The translations under genes were made by a program, and so were the position numbers. DNA of 64,000 nucleotides from DSQK01 sp964550175 (GTDB lineage Archaea > Nanobdellota > Nanobdellia > Woesearchaeales > ARS49): positions 868,001-932,000 of the forward strand of contig CAZJXP010000001.1 in NCBI GenBank assembly GCA_964550175.1, written 5' to 3'. Each line of letters begins with the position of its first letter. Position 1 is the first letter of the stretch. Below are positions 54,197 to 63,444 of the stretch, in pieces. Below the pieces are notes generated by a model. It saw only the letters and a program-made list of their open reading frames with translations. It ran no database searches and had not been told where the DNA came from.

Positions 54197-55320
54197 TAGA
54201 GCTTCTCCTTGACAACTTTAGCTATCAATCCGGGCAGTCCGGTGCCGGTCGGCACAGGCTGGTTCAACATGACGTTCTCGACAACCGAGTCGAGCTCATC
54301 GGTCTCGCCGACCAATGCGGCTTCGATGATGTGCAGAATCGGAGTTTCGAAGCTTGCTCGTGCGAGCACGGACGACTTCTCGCTGATGACGCCGTATCGG
54401 GTCACTCCCTTGATCTCGCCGGACACGCTCATCGTGTCGACGACCAGCATGAAGTGGCGAACGTCAATTTCAATACCTTGTGAGTCGAATGCGTGCGTGA
54501 TCTCATTCAGCAAAGACTGACGCGCGGCTTCGATACCGAGGACTTCCCGGATTTCCTGGATGTCGTTGGTCGAGGTCTTGGTCGCGTCGACGAAGTCGAG
54601 CTCGAGGATCTTGTTGAGGTTCGAACCGGCCGTGATGATGAGGAACTCTTCCTTTCGTCGCACCGGGAGAACCTGCTTGATTCCCTTGATGCCGGAGATG
54701 TAGATCTTTCGCACATCTTCCTTGAGCTTGTACAATTCGTTCAGGCTGTCGCTCTTCAGCTTCAGCGTGATGTTCGAGCCTTCGCCCTTCACGCCGATGC
54801 CCTTGACGCCCTTCTCGAGCGCCTTGATGATGGCGGACGTCGTGAGGCTGAGGTCCTTCATGTATTCCGCGTTGAGCTTGACTTCAATCTTCAAATCGAC
54901 GACGTTCATCGCGAATTCGGTGACGAGCTCGTTGAACGTGGTTTCCTTGAGCGAGAGCGCGAGTTCCTTGATGTCCTTGCCCTTGTTGTGCGGGGCCTTG
55001 AGGAAGATTTCCATGATCGGCGTCTTGATTTCCTTGCGGCCGTCGAGCAATTCGACGACACGCGGCAAACCCGTCGTAACGTTCATTTCGGCGACTCCGG
55101 CGAAGTGGAACGTGTTCAACGTCATTTGCGTCGAAGGTTCTCCGATCGATTCTGCGCCGATGATGCCCACGCTTTCGCCCGGGTCAACGCGCGCGGCGTT
55201 GAACTCTTCATAGACTCGCTTGACGACCTTCTTGATCTTGCCGGCCGGGCACTTCTCCTCAATCTCCTTGAGGATGTGGTCCGGGAGCTTGTCTGCGTAG
55301 TCTTCGAGTTCTTTGTGCAT
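54196..55320 (-). CDS. rpoA2: RNA polymerase subunit RpoA'' (C-terminal part of the largest subunit)
   Basis: The 374-residue subunit has GESVGIIGAESIGEPSTQMTLNTFHFAG in part (about 45-75, the trigger-loop region), TTGLPRVVELLDGRKEIKTPIMEIFL in part and the jaw and C-terminal clamp segments. I prefer ATG 55320 behind GAGTGAT; a GTG at 55329 that overlaps the rpoA1 stop is also possible. It completes the beta'-like subunit together with RpoA'. Confidence 0.96.
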   Translation of the reverse strand: MHKELEDYADKLPDHILKEIEEKCPAGKIKKVVKRVYEEFNAARVDPGESVGIIGAESIGEPSTQMTLNTFHFAGVAEMNVTTGLPRVVELLDGRKEIKTPIMEIFLKAPHNKGKDIKELALSLKETTFNELVTEFAMNVVDLKIEVKLNAEYMKDLSLTTSAIIKALEKGVKGIGVKGEGSNITLKLKSDSLNELYKLKEDVRKIYISGIKGIKQVLPVRRKEEFLIITAGSNLNKILELDFVDATKTSTNDIQEIREVLGIEAARQSLLNEITHAFDSQGIEIDVRHFMLVVDTMSVSGEIKGVTRYGVISEKSSVLARASFETPILHIIEAALVGETDELDSVVENVMLNQPVPTGTGLPGLIAKVVKEKL

Positions 55321-55325
55321 TGGAA

Positions 55326-58085
55326 TCACTCAGTCATATCGATAATTCGTTGGATGTTGATCTTTCCGTTTTCGGTCTTCGAGACGTCAAGGCCGTCTTC
55401 GCCGTACTTGAACTGGATGATCTTGCCCGTCGCGTCTCGCACGGTGTTGTCGTACTCGACGCGCAAGTCCTGGAGCGCGTTGGCCAATCGTCGGTACAAG
55501 TAACCTGACTTCGGCGTACGCAACGCGGTGTCCATCAAGCTGTCACGGCCCGTGATGCTGCAGAAGAAGAACTCCTGCGGCGTCAAGCCTTTCTTGAAGT
55601 TGTTTCGGACGAAACCGTGAGCGACCGGGCTGATGTCTCCCTTCTTGAAGCAGCTGAGCGTTCGGCTGCGGTATCCCTTCTGGATTCGGTTGCCGCGCAA
55701 CGCCTGCTGTCCGACGATGGCGGAGATTTGCGAGAGCTGGAGGATGTTACCTCGCGCGCCGGAGTCGACCATAATCTTGGTGTCGGTGTCCGTCTTTCCT
55801 TCGGCCTTGACAATCTGTCCGGCCTTGTTACGCGCCTTGTTGAGCAGTTCGATAATCTTGAACTCAAGCGTTTCGGTGATGCTTCGTCCCGGGAAGGCCT
55901 CGAGCTTTCCGTCGTGGAACTGCTGGATGATCGTCTGGATTTCGGTTTCCGCGTCGCTGATGGTCGTCTCGATCTGCTCCTTTGCAACAGGAGGCAAGTC
56001 GTAGTCGCTGATCAACGTGCTGAAGCCCGTCTTCTGGAGCCAGTCGTTGCCCATGCGGAAAATCTTGTGCAGCACATCGATCGCGAGCTTCGCGCCGTAC
56101 TGTCGGTGCAACGCGCGGATCAAGTGACCTGAGCCTTCGCCCAACGAGTTTTCGTCGATGACACCCTCAACAAGCTTGCCGTCCTTGATGACGACAGGCT
56201 GCTGCGCTCGTGACGTGCCGGTGAAGTTGAAATCGTCCGGCAAGACGGTGCTGAAGATTTCCTTGCCGTTCACGACTTTCTTGTTCGGCAACTTCGCGTA
56301 GTTCGCGACGCCGATGCTGAGCAGGAATTGGATGGCTTCTTCTCGTGAGAGTTCGCCGAACTTCGTCAAGGCGAACGGACCTGAGAGCGCGTCTTGCAAG
56401 CAACCGATGACGGGCAAGCCGTATCGCGGAGAGATTAATTGCGTCTGCACTTCCATCAAGATTTCGGCTTCCGCTCGCGATTCTTCCGTCTGCGGGACGT
56501 GCAAGTTCATTTCGTCGCCGTCGAAGTCCGCGTTGTACGGCGCACAGACGGTCGGGTTCAATCGCAACGTTCTGCCCGGAAGGACCTTGACCTTGTGGCA
56601 CATCGTGCTCATTCGGTGCAAGCACGGCTGTCGGTTGAAGATAGTGATGTCGCCGTCCATCATGTGACGCTCGACGACGTAGCCCGGCTGCAATTCCTCG
56701 AGCGCGGCTTCCTTCGTTTCCTCAGTGATCTTCTTCTTCTTTCCGTCCGGTCGGATGACATAGTTCGCGCCCGGATATTCGGTCGGGCCGCGCTGGATGA
56801 ACTTCTTCAAGTATGCCATGTTCCAGGCTTGGACGACTTCGGGAACGGTGACTTTCATCGCGATGACTTTCGGAACGCCGACTTCGTTGATCTTGATCAT
56901 GGGGTCCGGCGAGATAACCGTACGGGCGCAGAAGTTCGTTCGCTTACCCGCGAGGTTGTGTCGGATTCGTCCTTCCTTGCTCTTGATTCGTTCGGTCAAC
57001 GTCTTCAAGGGCTGGCCGCTTCGGTGTCTGGCGGGCGGAAGCTGAGCGACGTCGTTGTCGAAGAACGTCGTGACGTGGTACTGCAACAAGTCCCACAAGT
57101 CTTCAATGATGATTTCAGGAGCGCCTGCGTTGATGTTCTCGAACAATCGCTGGTTTATTCGGACGATGTCGCCGAGCTTGTGCGTCAAGTCGTCTTCCGA
57201 ACGTTCTCCGGTTTCGAGCGTGATGGACGGTCGCATGGTCACCGGCGGAACCGGCAACACGGTGAGGATCATCCATTCCGGTCGAGCGGTGGTCGGGTTG
57301 ATGCCGAACATGATCGCGTCTTCGTCGGGGATCTTTTCAAGTCGTGAGCGGACTTCGATCGGGGAAATTCTGCGTTCGCCTTCCATGAACGTGGTCGGCT
57401 TTTCGATGTTGACTTTCGGCTGCTTCGCGTTGCAGTGGCTGCACTTTGAGCCGGACTTGAGGCTGTCGATGATGGTCTTGATCGCCTTTCTTCGAGCTCG
57501 GAGACCGCCTTCTTTTTCGATGCGTGCGAGGATGGTCTTGCTCTTCTCGATCTTTTCCTTCGGGATCAAGATCTTGCCGCACTCGTTGCACGTGCTGCGC
57601 AACAATGAGAGGATGACTGGAACGAACTTGATGTGAACGACCGGTCGGGCCATTTCGATGTAGCCGAAGTGACCGATGCACTCCTTCAACTTGCAACCGC
57701 ACGTTTTGCAGCGCAAGCCGGGGTCGATGACGCCCAATCGGATGTCCATCAATCCGCCGTCGACCGGGTAGCCTTCCTTGTCGTAGAGTTCCGGCGTGAC
57801 GACCTTTGCGGAGGCCATCTTCTTGATCATCTTCGGGCTCAAGACCCCGAACACGATGTTCTGGACTTGCTTGAAGATGTGCTGAACGGGAGCGATATTG
57901 ATTTCTCGTCGGACAGGCTCGGTGGTCACGTTCACGGCAGCCGCGTCTTGCGTTGCGGCGGCTTCGGGCGTGATGCCTGCGACGTCGCCGGACTTCAACA
58001 TGACTTCATCGAAGTTCTCTTCTGAGTCTGGCGCCATCTGTTCGGCTTCCACTTTCGCTTCCTTGGCTGGTTTGGCTTTTGGCAT
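55326..58085 (-). CDS. rpoA1: RNA polymerase subunit RpoA' (N-terminal part of the largest subunit)
   Basis: The 919-residue subunit contains the catalytic Mg-binding loop YNADFDGDEMNLHVPQ and the zinc-binding clamp cysteines (CKTCGCKLKECIGHFG, then CNECGKIL). It also has the bridge-helix region GARGNILQLSQISAIVGQQALRG. An unusual acidic N-terminal extension of about 70 residues precedes the clamp. It shows the same CGA-rich arginine usage as the ribosomal genes. Confidence 0.97.
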   Translation of the reverse strand: MPKAKPAKEAKVEAEQMAPDSEENFDEVMLKSGDVAGITPEAAATQDAAAVNVTTEPVRREINIAPVQHIFKQVQNIVFGVLSPKMIKKMASAKVVTPELYDKEGYPVDGGLMDIRLGVIDPGLRCKTCGCKLKECIGHFGYIEMARPVVHIKFVPVILSLLRSTCNECGKILIPKEKIEKSKTILARIEKEGGLRARRKAIKTIIDSLKSGSKCSHCNAKQPKVNIEKPTTFMEGERRISPIEVRSRLEKIPDEDAIMFGINPTTARPEWMILTVLPVPPVTMRPSITLETGERSEDDLTHKLGDIVRINQRLFENINAGAPEIIIEDLWDLLQYHVTTFFDNDVAQLPPARHRSGQPLKTLTERIKSKEGRIRHNLAGKRTNFCARTVISPDPMIKINEVGVPKVIAMKVTVPEVVQAWNMAYLKKFIQRGPTEYPGANYVIRPDGKKKKITEETKEAALEELQPGYVVERHMMDGDITIFNRQPCLHRMSTMCHKVKVLPGRTLRLNPTVCAPYNADFDGDEMNLHVPQTEESRAEAEILMEVQTQLISPRYGLPVIGCLQDALSGPFALTKFGELSREEAIQFLLSIGVANYAKLPNKKVVNGKEIFSTVLPDDFNFTGTSRAQQPVVIKDGKLVEGVIDENSLGEGSGHLIRALHRQYGAKLAIDVLHKIFRMGNDWLQKTGFSTLISDYDLPPVAKEQIETTISDAETEIQTIIQQFHDGKLEAFPGRSITETLEFKIIELLNKARNKAGQIVKAEGKTDTDTKIMVDSGARGNILQLSQISAIVGQQALRGNRIQKGYRSRTLSCFKKGDISPVAHGFVRNNFKKGLTPQEFFFCSITGRDSLMDTALRTPKSGYLYRRLANALQDLRVEYDNTVRDATGKIIQFKYGEDGLDVSKTENGKINIQRIIDMTE

Positions 58086-58086
58086 G

Positions 58087-59889
58087 TTAGTATTTGCTCT
58101 TCAACGTCAATTTCGGATAGATGCCCAACGACTTGAATTCGTCGAGGATCAATTTGAACGCGTATGAAATTTCAATCTCGTTGACTTCGGTGTTCTCGCC
58201 GCAGATCGGACAGTATCGCTTATTCTTGTACGGGTCGTGGATCGCGATGATGCCGCAGTTCTCACAGACCGGGACAAGCGTCTTGTCGGAGTCGAATCGT
58301 TCCTTCAAAAGCAACGAGGCGCCGTGCGCGACGAGCGTGTCCTTCTCCATCTCTCCGAATCGGAGACCGCCTTCCTTCGCTCGACCTTCGGTCGGCTGAC
58401 GGGTGAGGAGCTGGATCGGACCGCGCGCTCGCGACTGGATCTTGTTCGCGACCATATGCTTCAGTCGCAGGTAATACATAGGACCAACATAGATTTTTGC
58501 GGTGAACTGTTCGCCGGTGAGACCGTTGTACATGGTTTCGACGCCGTTCTCTCGGAATCCGGCTTCGAGCAATTCCTGTCGCACGGCTTCTTCAGGTTCG
58601 GCTTCGAACGGCGTGCCGTCGATGTAGCGGCCGTTTAGGGCGCCGACTTTGCTGCCGATCAATTCGATCAAGTGTGAGAACGTCATACGTGACGGCAAGG
58701 AGTGCGGGCTGAAAATCAAGTCAGGAACGATGCCAGATGCCGCGAACGGCATGTCGGCGGACGGAACGATGAGTCCAACGACTCCCTTCTGTCCGTGTCG
58801 CGACGTGAACTTGTCGCCGATTTCCGGAACACGAGGGTCTCGGAGTCGGACTTGGATGAGTTTGTTGCCTTCCTCGTTCTCCGTGACGAGGACGAAGTCG
58901 ACGATGCCTTCTTCGCCGTGCTTCAACGCGACGCTGGATTCTCGACGGGTGTTGCCCGCGAGCGAGTATTCTTCTGCTGAGGAGAGGAATCGTGGCGGAG
59001 AGCTCTTACCGATCAAGACGTCTTCTTCCTTGACCTTCGCTTCCGGATAGATGATGCCGTCGCCTTCGAGCAATCGGTAGTCCTTTTCGGATTTGTAGCC
59101 CTTGACTTCCTTGTCAGGGATGCTGATGTTGTCCATCAAGCCGCCCGAGTAGCGCAATTCTTCCGCGCCGAGCGGGTGGAAGTAGGTGCTTCGGCCGAAT
59201 CCTCGGTCGATGCTTCCCTTGTTGAGAATAACTGCGTCTTCCATGTTGTAGCCACGGTAGCTCATGACGGCAACGATGATGTTCTGGCCCGACGCGTGCT
59301 TGTCGTAGTGGCACAAGTCGTGCGTGATGCTTTGCACCAACGGTTTTTGCGGGTAGTGGAGCAGGTTGATGTCCATGTCCATTCGAGTGTGATAGTTCGC
59401 CGCGTACATTCCCATGGATTGTCGCAGGTTCTTGACGCTGATGATGGCTCGCGGGGCGTGGCAGTAGTTGATGTACGGCATCAACGATGCGGACAATCCC
59501 AACATGGCCAACGGCGAGATTTCGACGTGCGTGTGCTCGGGAGTGAGTTCGTTTTCCTGGAACGCGATCAAGGCATTTTCCTCTTCGTTCGCGTCGAGGA
59601 ATTCGATGATTCCCTGTTCGATGAGGTCGTTCCAGCCGAGCTCGTTCTTCTGGAGCTGCTTGATGTGCTTCTCGGTGAGCATCGGGATGCCGTCCTTGAC
59701 GATAATCAACGGTCGTCGAAGTCGTCCGCGTCCGGATTCAATTGTGATTTGGTTGACGGTCTCGTCATAGCGGGCGTTCAGGTAGCCTGAAATCGCGCCC
59801 TTTCTTCGCTCGGTCTTGATTTGCTTCAAGAAATCGTCCTTGTTCTCGACTTCGCCCACAAAGCGCCCGTTCAAAAAGACTTCAACCAT
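58087..59889 (-). CDS. rpoB1: RNA polymerase subunit RpoB' (C-terminal part of the second subunit)
   Basis: The 600-residue subunit has GYNMEDAVILNKGSIDRGFGRS in part, KFTSRHGQKGVVGLI, the RFGEMEKD region and a C-terminal zinc site (CENCGIIAIHD, then CPICGENTEV). I place the start at ATG 59889 (MVEVFLNGRFVGE), overlapping the rpoB2 stop by 1 bp. The longer frame reads through unrelated rpoB2 sequence. Confidence 0.96.
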   Translation of the reverse strand: MVEVFLNGRFVGEVENKDDFLKQIKTERRKGAISGYLNARYDETVNQITIESGRGRLRRPLIIVKDGIPMLTEKHIKQLQKNELGWNDLIEQGIIEFLDANEEENALIAFQENELTPEHTHVEISPLAMLGLSASLMPYINYCHAPRAIISVKNLRQSMGMYAANYHTRMDMDINLLHYPQKPLVQSITHDLCHYDKHASGQNIIVAVMSYRGYNMEDAVILNKGSIDRGFGRSTYFHPLGAEELRYSGGLMDNISIPDKEVKGYKSEKDYRLLEGDGIIYPEAKVKEEDVLIGKSSPPRFLSSAEEYSLAGNTRRESSVALKHGEEGIVDFVLVTENEEGNKLIQVRLRDPRVPEIGDKFTSRHGQKGVVGLIVPSADMPFAASGIVPDLIFSPHSLPSRMTFSHLIELIGSKVGALNGRYIDGTPFEAEPEEAVRQELLEAGFRENGVETMYNGLTGEQFTAKIYVGPMYYLRLKHMVANKIQSRARGPIQLLTRQPTEGRAKEGGLRFGEMEKDTLVAHGASLLLKERFDSDKTLVPVCENCGIIAIHDPYKNKRYCPICGENTEVNEIEISYAFKLILDEFKSLGIYPKLTLKSKY

Positions 59890-61373
59890 TAGTTGGCCTC
59901 CCGTAAGCCGGCGTTCTTCAACGCGGCGAGGACGTCCTTTTCCGGAGCTTCTCGTGAGACTTGTGCGAGGATTGCGAGGTTCTTTCTCAAGCCGATGTTC
60001 GTTCCTTCCGGAGTTTCGCACGGGCACAATCGGCCGAGGTGCGTCGCGTGCAATTCACGCGCTTCGAAGTTCTCTTGGCTTGAAGAGAGAGGAGAAACGA
60101 CTCGCTGCAAGTGCGACAACTTGTCGAGATGGTTGATTCGTTGCATGCGTTGCGAGATTCCTTTGCGCGCGCCGACCCAGTTGCCCGTGGCCATCGCGCT
60201 GTAGATTCTCGACGTGAGGAGCTTTTCTCGGATGATAACTTTGATGCTCGGGAATTTGCCTCGCTTGACCAATCGTTGGAAGTTGTAGAGCAAGTCGCCG
60301 ATTAGGACCTTGAGGTTTACGCGGAACAAATCCGTGAGCAAGTCGCCCGCGAGCTTGAGTCTCTTGTTACCGTAGTGGTCCTTGTCGTCCGTCGGGATTT
60401 CCTGCGTGCTGACGAGGATGAACTTCTTGAGCATCTTGCACAGGTTCTGGGCTTTCGCCAATCTGACTTCTTTCGTGATGCCGATGTGCGGCAACAAGTA
60501 CTTGTCGAGGAGTTCGTCCATTCTTTCCATACGGACTTCTTTCGCTTGCGTGATGCCGATCTTCTTCGCGATCGTGTCGATGGCGTTTTCGGAATCCTTG
60601 AGGTTGACATGCTCGAACAGGTTGATGAGGACCTCGTCGAACTGGCGGTCCTTGCTGACGTCGTTCATGATGTCCTCGTCCTTGATCATGCCCAGCGCTT
60701 TGAGCACGATGACGAGTGGAACTCGCTTGACGCGCGTGAATGAAAGGTAGTAGATGCCGTCCTTCAATCGCTCGAAGGTGTGCGGGACGCGGTAGGCCGC
60801 GAACTCGCTGTAAATCTTTCCGACGTATTCTGAGGTTCCGCCGTCGTGCTCGACGGTGAACTGGTTGGCTGCGAGGTCTTCGACGTTGACAAGCACTCGT
60901 TCGGTTCCGTTGATGACGAAGTAGCCGCCGGGGTCGTCCGGGTCCTCGCCCTTGTCAATCAAGTCTTCGCGCGACATGTTGTTCAAGTGGCACAATTTGC
61001 TCTTGAGCATGATCGGCAAGCTGCCAATCTGCGTCGTGATGGACTCTCGCTGGATATCGTTAATGTGACTCGAAACTTCGAGGTAGACCGGGGCCGCGTA
61101 GGAGATCTTTCGCAATCGGGCTTCGGTCGGATAGATGGCGCGCTTGCTTCCGTCGGCTTCAGTGATTTCGGGTCGACCGATGATGATCTTGTCGAGCCGG
61201 ATGCGGAACGATTCCACGTTCGGCGGGATGATGGTCGGTTCGATGATCTTGTTCTCATCGACGACGCGCTGGAGAATCTTGTCGACGAAATCGTTGAAGC
61301 TCTCGATGTTCGAGCCGACAAGCGAGTTGTCCTGGAAGTATTTCTCGAAAAGAATCTTGGAATAGGACGCCAT
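59889..61373 (-). CDS. rpoB2: RNA polymerase subunit RpoB'' (N-terminal part of the second subunit)
   Basis: The 494-residue subunit begins with the protrusion and lobe (FNDFVDKILQRVVDENKII). It contains GYFVINGTERVLVNVEDLAANQ in part and ends at LGRLCPCETPEGTNIGLRKNLAILA in part, the fork region. The split between B'' and B' falls where it does in many euryarchaeal lineages. It lies 1 bp after rpoH. Confidence 0.96.
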   Translation of the reverse strand: MASYSKILFEKYFQDNSLVGSNIESFNDFVDKILQRVVDENKIIEPTIIPPNVESFRIRLDKIIIGRPEITEADGSKRAIYPTEARLRKISYAAPVYLEVSSHINDIQRESITTQIGSLPIMLKSKLCHLNNMSREDLIDKGEDPDDPGGYFVINGTERVLVNVEDLAANQFTVEHDGGTSEYVGKIYSEFAAYRVPHTFERLKDGIYYLSFTRVKRVPLVIVLKALGMIKDEDIMNDVSKDRQFDEVLINLFEHVNLKDSENAIDTIAKKIGITQAKEVRMERMDELLDKYLLPHIGITKEVRLAKAQNLCKMLKKFILVSTQEIPTDDKDHYGNKRLKLAGDLLTDLFRVNLKVLIGDLLYNFQRLVKRGKFPSIKVIIREKLLTSRIYSAMATGNWVGARKGISQRMQRINHLDKLSHLQRVVSPLSSSQENFEARELHATHLGRLCPCETPEGTNIGLRKNLAILAQVSREAPEKDVLAALKNAGLREAN

Positions 61374-61374
61374 A

Positions 61375-61617
61375 TTAATCGCTCACCACTCGGCGATAGA
61401 AGATGGTCTCGTCTGCCGTCGGAGACGGTCGGGTAATCTTGATAATGTCGTCCACTTGGATGTCCAAATGGCCGAGGGCGGCGTCGGACTTAAGGATTCG
61501 CGGGAGCTGCGTGATGGTGAGATTGAACTTTGCGAGAATATCTTTGACTTCCTTTTCGCTCGCTTTCGCGTGCTTAGGGACGAGGATGTGCTTTGTCACG
61601 TCGTATTTGGTCTTCAT
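61375..61617 (-). CDS. rpoH: RNA polymerase subunit RpoH
   Basis: The 80-residue subunit matches the RpoH/RPB5 C-terminal domain: DVTKHILVPKHAKASEKEVKDIL in part, QLPRILKSDAAL and VDDIIKITRPSPTADETIFYRRVV in part. It is the first protein gene of the polymerase operon, 60 bp after tRNA-Lys. Confidence 0.95.
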   Translation of the reverse strand: MKTKYDVTKHILVPKHAKASEKEVKDILAKFNLTITQLPRILKSDAALGHLDIQVDDIIKITRPSPTADETIFYRRVVSD

Positions 61618-61660
61618 TCGCGAGTGTTCCTCACTGATTTCCTAACGTCCGTCTCTGCCG

Positions 61661-61676
61661 TTGACCCTCGGGTCAA
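61661..61676. promoter_or_regulatory. 16-bp perfect palindrome between tRNA-Lys and rpoH
   Basis: TTGACCCTCGGGTCAA is self-complementary and begins 2 bp beyond the tRNA 3' end. It could be a processing hairpin or an attenuator for the polymerase operon. Confidence 0.45.
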
Positions 61677-61677
61677 A

Positions 61678-61751
61678 CGGGCCACAAGGGATTTGAACCC
61701 TTAACCCGCTGGTTAAAAGCCAGCTGCTCTACCAGGTTGAGCTAGTGGCCC
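61678..61751 (-). tRNA. tRNA-Lys (anticodon UUU)
   Basis: The minus strand folds into a full cloverleaf. It has acceptor stem GGGCCAC/GTGGCCC, D arm TAGCTCAACCTGGTAGAGCA, anticodon stem GCTGG/CCAGC with loop CTTTTAA (UUU) and T arm AAGGG-TTCAAAT-CCCTT. The discriminator base is G and CCA is not encoded. No intron is present. It lies at the head of the polymerase operon. Confidence 0.95.
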
Positions 61752-61866
61752 ATCGTTTCATAACGATCACTCGAGAGAGTGATTCGTGAAAACTGAGCCT
61801 GCTCGTCCGGATAGAATGATGGTTAATGTTGTTCCCCTCAATGAGCGTATGCCATCTATATAAACG
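61752..61866 (-). promoter_or_regulatory. Promoter and leader of tRNA-Lys / RNA polymerase operon
   Basis: TATA box GTTTATATAGA (61855-61865 on plus) predicts a start near 61833, leaving about 80 nt before the tRNA. The leader contains a perfect hairpin ATCACTC-TCTC-GAGTGAT next to the tRNA 5' end. A second TATA-like CTTTATAAAC lies 30 bp further out. No other promoter is evident between the tRNA and rpoH. Confidence 0.5.
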
Positions 61867-61907
61867 CGTTCTGAAGAACCTGGGGGTTGTTTATAAAGCT
61901 TTCGTTT

Positions 61908-61950
61908 AAAATGACAAGAAAAGGAAAAAAAGAAGAAAAAATCAGTGAAT
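61908..61950 (-). terminator. T-rich terminator of the small Cys membrane protein
   Basis: On the minus strand, TTTTTTCTTCTTTTTTTCC and further Ts follow the stop of the gene at 61956. Confidence 0.5.
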
Positions 61951-61955
61951 CGTGC

Positions 61956-62144
61956 TTACTTACACATCTTAGTGCAGTCGCCGCACATGGACGCGCACAC
62001 GTTGCCCAAGCCCCAGAGGGCGATGAGCGCCGAGTACCACTGGATGTTCCAGAACGTCCAGACATTGAAGTCACGCAACAACAGCGCGATGCCCAATGCG
62101 ACAAACAAAATCCCTGAGACTTTCTTGCATTTTCCACACATCAT
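61956..62144 (-). CDS. 62-residue membrane protein with terminal cysteine motifs
   Basis: The protein has a CGKCKK motif at residues 3-8, two hydrophobic helices (about 11-24 and 33-47) and a Cys-rich end (CASMCGDCTKMCK). Both cysteine clusters would lie on the same side and could bind metal. TATA ACTATATATA (plus strand, 62181-62190) and AGAGGTG before the ATG support expression. Family unknown. Confidence 0.6.
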   Translation of the reverse strand: MMCGKCKKVSGILFVALGIALLLRDFNVWTFWNIQWYSALIALWGLGNVCASMCGDCTKMCK

Positions 62145-62225
62145 AGTACACCTCTTTTGACTGGCTCGCTTAAGAAAGACACTATATATAAAGTTAATCT
62201 GACCGGACTGAATGATTAGTAATCA

Positions 62226-62233
62226 TTATATAG
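62226..62233 (+). promoter_or_regulatory. TATA box for the gene at 62255
   Basis: TTATATAG lies 22-29 bp before the ATG, consistent with a leaderless transcript. Confidence 0.55.
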
Positions 62234-62254
62234 TAGTTACTCAAAATTACGAGT

Positions 62255-62632
62255 ATGGAGCTCATCTTTGAAGACGATGACATGCGCGTGGCGTATAACG
62301 GAGTTAATTCCTATCTGGTTCACGATAAAAATAAAGAGCGCTCCGCGCATTGGGATTTTGTTTTCGCTGATTTTCCGACAACGATTCCTCATCTTGAGCG
62401 CTTGCGACTTCCGATGATGGCCATCACGATGCTGTTCAAGAAGCAATCCCGAAAAAATGTCAAAGGCGAAGGGTATGAAGGTCGTCTGAAAGACACCCGA
62501 AAATACGCCGCAATCGGCAGCTATTACGGACGCATCGTCAAAGGCGAAGTCGAAACGGACAAAGGAAAGAACGACATCTCATTTATCATCATGGCGCCGA
62601 GCCAAGACCAATGCGGCAACTCATTCAATTAG
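62255..62632 (+). CDS. Hypothetical small soluble protein
   Basis: The 125-residue protein has an acidic start (ELIFEDDDMRVAYNGVNSYL), then AHWDFVFADFP, a basic middle (FKKQSRKNVKGEG) and GKNDISFIIMAP near the end. The beta-rich pattern lacks known motifs. It converges on the gene at 62649. Confidence 0.55.
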   Translation: MELIFEDDDMRVAYNGVNSYLVHDKNKERSAHWDFVFADFPTTIPHLERLRLPMMAITMLFKKQSRKNVKGEGYEGRLKDTRKYAAIGSYYGRIVKGEVETDKGKNDISFIIMAPSQDQCGNSFN

Positions 62633-62648
62633 CTAGCCGCTTTCTCGA

Positions 62649-62894
62649 CTAATACCACCAGTTCTTCTGTTCTTTCGGCAGTTTCGGGTTCTTCGCCTGC
62701 GCGATCGCCGCGGCGAACGCGTCTTGACAGCAAATATCTACTTTTCCTTTCTTCGCGCAGAGCTTTTTGTACAAAAATTCAGCTTTTTTCTTTTTCAATT
62801 GCTCGACCGTCGTGATGCCGAGCAGACGGAAGTCGCGCTCCATCGCCTTGCCGATGGAAACGAGGTCGGTGAGTGTTCTTTGTTTTGATAACAT
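62649..62894 (-). CDS. Cdd1-like helix-hairpin-helix protein
   Basis: The 81-residue protein has a helix-hairpin-helix-like start (LTDLVSIGKAMERDFRLLGITTVEQLKKKK in part), then LYKKLCAKKGKVDICCQDAFAAAI in part. This corresponds to the small Cdd1/pathogenicity-locus family, which lacks a proven function. Its paired cysteines resemble the family C-x-D-x-C region. It starts at ATG 62894. Confidence 0.7.
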   Translation of the reverse strand: MLSKQRTLTDLVSIGKAMERDFRLLGITTVEQLKKKKAEFLYKKLCAKKGKVDICCQDAFAAAIAQAKNPKLPKEQKNWWY

Positions 62895-62976
62895 TTATTA
62901 ACCCTGTTTTGCTCTTCAAATCATGCGAAAATCAACGTTAACCTGGGCAGATTCGTTGCGCGCGGCGCTATACGAT

Positions 62977-63444
62977 TTAGTGACAGACGTTCTTGCCGCG
63001 CTTTTCTAAATACTTTTGATGATATTCTTCCGCGGGATAGAACGCGGTCGCCTTGACGATTTGCGTCACTATCTTTTTGCTTGCGCGGGTTTGCAATTCG
63101 TCGCGCGACTTTTCCGCTAATTTCCTTTGCGCGTCGGAGTGGAAAAAGATTGCGCTGCGGTATTGCGTGCCCTTGTCAGGACCTTGTCTATTCGGCGTCG
63201 TCGGGTCGTGGTTCTCCCAGAATATTTTCAACAGTTTTTCGTACGAGACTTTATCCGCGTCGAACTCAATTTCAATTGCTTCGGCGTGGCCGGTTGTGTC
63301 GGAGCAGACGTCGTCGTACGTCGGGTTCTTCGTCGCGCCGCCGGTGTAGCCGACTCGCGTTGAAATCACGCCAGGAACGGCGTCAAACAAGGATTGCACG
63401 CCCCAGAAGCAGCCTGCCGCGAACGTCGCGAACTCTTTTATCAT
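62977..63444 (-). CDS. msrA: Peptide methionine sulfoxide reductase MsrA
   Basis: The 155-residue enzyme carries the active-site block AAGCFWGVQSLFD, then TRVGYTGGATKNPTYDDVCSDTTGHAEAIEIEFD in part and FWENHDPTTPNRQGPDKGTQYRSAIFF in part. It ends with YHQKYLEKRG. It reduces the S-form of methionine sulfoxide. Its start overlaps the stop of the truncated upstream gene by 4 bp. Confidence 0.96.
   Translation of the reverse strand: MIKEFATFAAGCFWGVQSLFDAVPGVISTRVGYTGGATKNPTYDDVCSDTTGHAEAIEIEFDADKVSYEKLLKIFWENHDPTTPNRQGPDKGTQYRSAIFFHSDAQRKLAEKSRDELQTRASKKIVTQIVKATAFYPAEEYHQKYLEKRGKNVCH

Noticed and set aside
59890..60027. N-terminal extension of RpoB' upstream of 59889
   Set aside because: It reads the rpoB2 coding sequence in another frame and does not resemble RNA polymerase. 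The ATG at 59889 gives the conserved start.
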